From CAZHAX01 sp964530325 (GTDB lineage Bacteria > Chloroflexota > Anaerolineae > B4-G1), in NCBI GenBank assembly GCA_964530325.1, contig CAZHAX010000002.1:62001-126000 (forward strand): a stretch of 64,000 nucleotides of DNA, given 5' to 3'. Below the pieces are notes generated by a model. It saw nothing but the letters and a program-made list of their open reading frames with translations. It was not told the DNA's origin and did not search any database. The translations under genes and the position numbers were made by a program. Each line of letters opens with the position of its first letter. Positions within the stretch are counted from its first letter, which is position 1. Shown one piece after another: positions 61,701-64,000 of the stretch.

Positions 61701-61814
61701 AACACGGACTACGTGGCCACCGCGCTCGGCCTGCCCCCGGTCGCCGGCGCGGTCGCGGTCCATACAGAAATCGAGTACCGGGTCTACCTGCCTCTCGTGC
61801 TGCGCAGCTACTGA
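58722..61814 (+). CDS. Secreted right-handed beta-helix repeat protein with DUF11 domain and YLPLVLR-type tail
   Basis: The 1030-residue protein starts at ATG 58722 behind AAGGAGG. A signal peptide (about 1-37) is followed by two parallel beta-helix domains (about 45-575 and 580-900) rich in GGGIxxxxS and NxIxxNT coils. Each ends with an H(L/I)GxxSxAxDxG..DIDGxxR...PDxGADE module. A DUF11-like Ig domain follows (LSVSKAGPALADPGELITYTLTLTNSG), and the chain ends EYRVYLPLVLRSY. The helices resemble polysaccharide-binding or lyase-type folds, but no catalytic site is evident. The C-terminal motif may be a surface-sorting signal. Confidence 0.85.
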   Translation: MKARKLVRLAAAAVVGLGLVLAVGLLLNGAGTAVAAAPAEGIPRLLANGAITRYVAVTGTDTGSGATACINPASPCRTIQYAIDEAASGDEILIATGVYTRNGEPRVAHVVDKGLTLRGGYSVDFGSRAPDTYATTLDGEGVGPVVWVWAQANTAGITPTLEALRVTNGVVEPGAGGGVYVQGDAAHPIYPIITGCVVYSNAASLAGGGIYVVYASGGQLTANEVYSNAAHGASSPWNGGGGIGIVESDGITLTRNRIYSNTAPWGGGVVVHVSDDVALVENEIHGNTSSDSSYGGGGVRVESSYRVTLSGNEIYTNTAHFGGGVFLLTSPAATLTANAIYDNHSEQGGGVKAQDSQGSAISDNDIYSNTSSLASGGVCLGSGDGTTMSGNRIRGNTSQRDGAGLSVGQTDGVTITNNWVAENVIVQGGYVGAGIHIEGSNAALLHNTVARNSGGDGSGVYVEAFMTTYSTAALTNTIIVSQTVGLFVAAGNEAVLDTTLWGMGDWANGTDYGGGGTISFVDVDHMTGDPGFIDADGGDYHIGSQSAARDTGVDAGVTDDIDGEARPFGAPDIGADEVQCHVRIGSTYYATVQDAVDAASQDDLIQVAGTCYASQSGPMVNIGETLTLRGGYSGDFSAWDPDAYPTTLDALGYGGVVRISGDYSPTLEALRVTNGNSSNGGGIESSDAHPVISGCQILSNRCSGSGGGVYLANSDNASLVNSAVLSNAAQSGLKLGGGLFAQGTSGLVLVNNILADNSVGSGGGGSAVYLNGSDARLWHTTIARNRGGAGSGVLLVNNSTGEFTNTILVSHTVGLQTASNSAATLTATLWGNGPWGNGTDTTGVSITTGTANWWALPAFVDYENLDYHLGAGSAAFDKGVSTSICTDIDGDPRSVGTAPDLGADEALPVLSVSKAGPALADPGELITYTLTLTNSGVVTASVIVTDSVPVGAYFVSAGNGSEAGGVVTWGSFDVLAGEVVFQTFSVTATQSISNTDYVATALGLPPVAGAVAVHTEIEYRVYLPLVLRSY

Positions 61815-61820
61815 ATGATG

Positions 61821-61855
61821 AAGGTGCCGGGCACTTGTCAAGTGGTCGGCACCTT
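61821..61855 (+). terminator. Hairpin after beta-helix gene
   Basis: AAGGTGCC (61821-61828) pairs with GGCACCTT (61848-61855), with an inner CACTT/AAGTG stem. It begins 6 bases after the stop and is followed only by CGCCT, with no T-run. Confidence 0.6.
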
Positions 61856-61889
61856 CGCCTCTGCTAGTCGTGCGGTAGGATCTGGCCGC

Positions 61890-61917
61890 GTAGGGGCGAG
61901 GCATGCCTCGCCCCTAC
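61890..61917. repeat. 28-bp perfect palindrome
   Basis: GTAGGGGCGAGGCA followed by its exact reverse complement. It lies between the beta-helix gene and glyQS. I believe similar GTAGGGGCG-type palindromes are dispersed intergenic repeats in other genomes, but only one copy is in this window. Confidence 0.75.
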
Positions 61918-61937
61918 TGCATCGCTGTCCGACTTGC

Positions 61938-61958
61938 GGGCGGGCTTCAAACCCGCCC
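61938..61958. repeat. GC-rich inverted repeat before glyQS
   Basis: GGGCGGG (61938-61944) and CCCGCCC (61952-61958) with a 7-base loop. A pyrimidine-rich CCCCTTCCTTTT stretch follows, so it could terminate transcription from upstream. Confidence 0.5.
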
Positions 61959-61976
61959 CTGCGCGCGACCCCTTCC

Positions 61977-62005
61977 TTTTCCGGCCTCCGCCCGGGTGGT
62001 ATAAT
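61977..62005 (+). promoter_or_regulatory. Extended -10 promoter for glyQS
   Basis: TGG-TATAAT with the -10 at 62000-62005; the -35 (TTTTCC at 61977-61982) is poor. The predicted leader is about 20 bases. Confidence 0.65.
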
Positions 62006-62032
62006 GGCATCCAATCCGCAGCCGAGGGGGAT

Positions 62033-64000
<1,968 letters not shown>

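Overview
The window is a high-GC bacterial chromosome segment. It most likely comes from the phylum Chloroflexota, perhaps Anaerolineae-like. Pointers are a fused glycyl-tRNA synthetase (GlyQ-GlyS in one chain), many lipoproteins and exported proteins with Pro/Thr-rich stalks, a secreted beta-helix protein ending in a YLPLVLR-type tail, N-terminal TPR-like modules on small membrane proteins, and a complex I operon with two NuoM genes. This assignment is inference from gene content; there is no rRNA in the window.

Layout. 0-2 kb: the end of a SAM hydroxide adenosyltransferase, then murA. 2-5 kb: a lamin-tail membrane protein and two paralogous lipoproteins. 5-13 kb: a base-salvage block on + (8-oxoguanine deaminase-like, nitroreductase, hydantoinase-like, MgtC/DUF4010, Na/Pi cotransporter, adenine deaminase). 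13-20 kb: a secreted glycosidase-like protein, a methyltransferase, a PreA-like dehydrogenase and small membrane proteins. 20-27 kb on -: a DUF362 protein, mreB and the F1 genes atpA-G-D-C. 27-34 kb on -: a reductase-like protein, a TVP38 protein, two tandem MFS paralogues, a MetE-like protein, ResB and a CcsA-like protein, with a tRNA-Thr(CGU). 34-43.5 kb on +: an MFS exporter, a catalytically degenerate tyrosine recombinase and the operon rpsB-tsf-pyrH-frr-uppS-cdsA-rho. 43.5-57.6 kb on -: murE, then one long operon running nuoA-H-J-K-L-M-M-N into atpI-like-B-E-F-H (Fo plus delta). 57.8-64 kb on +: recO, the beta-helix protein and the start of glyQS.

How it works together. The membrane arm of complex I and the Fo sector form one transcription unit, while the F1 catalytic genes sit about 20 kb away with mreB. 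Complex I has two NuoM proteins, one without the usual TM7 lysine, and a NuoL whose C-terminal lateral-helix region appears duplicated. nuoB, C, D, E, F, G and I are not in the window. Envelope biogenesis is represented by murA, murE, uppS, cdsA and mreB, and cytochrome c maturation by resB and a ccsA-like gene.

Regulation. Seventeen sigma-70-type promoters can be read by eye. Fourteen of them carry an extended -10 (TGn before TAnnnT), and most have a TTG-containing -35 at 16-18 bp. Two tandem MFS genes have promoters placed exactly for leaderless mRNAs beginning at GTG. Several starts were moved from the longest open frame on the basis of Shine-Dalgarno sites or family alignment, as stated in the entries.
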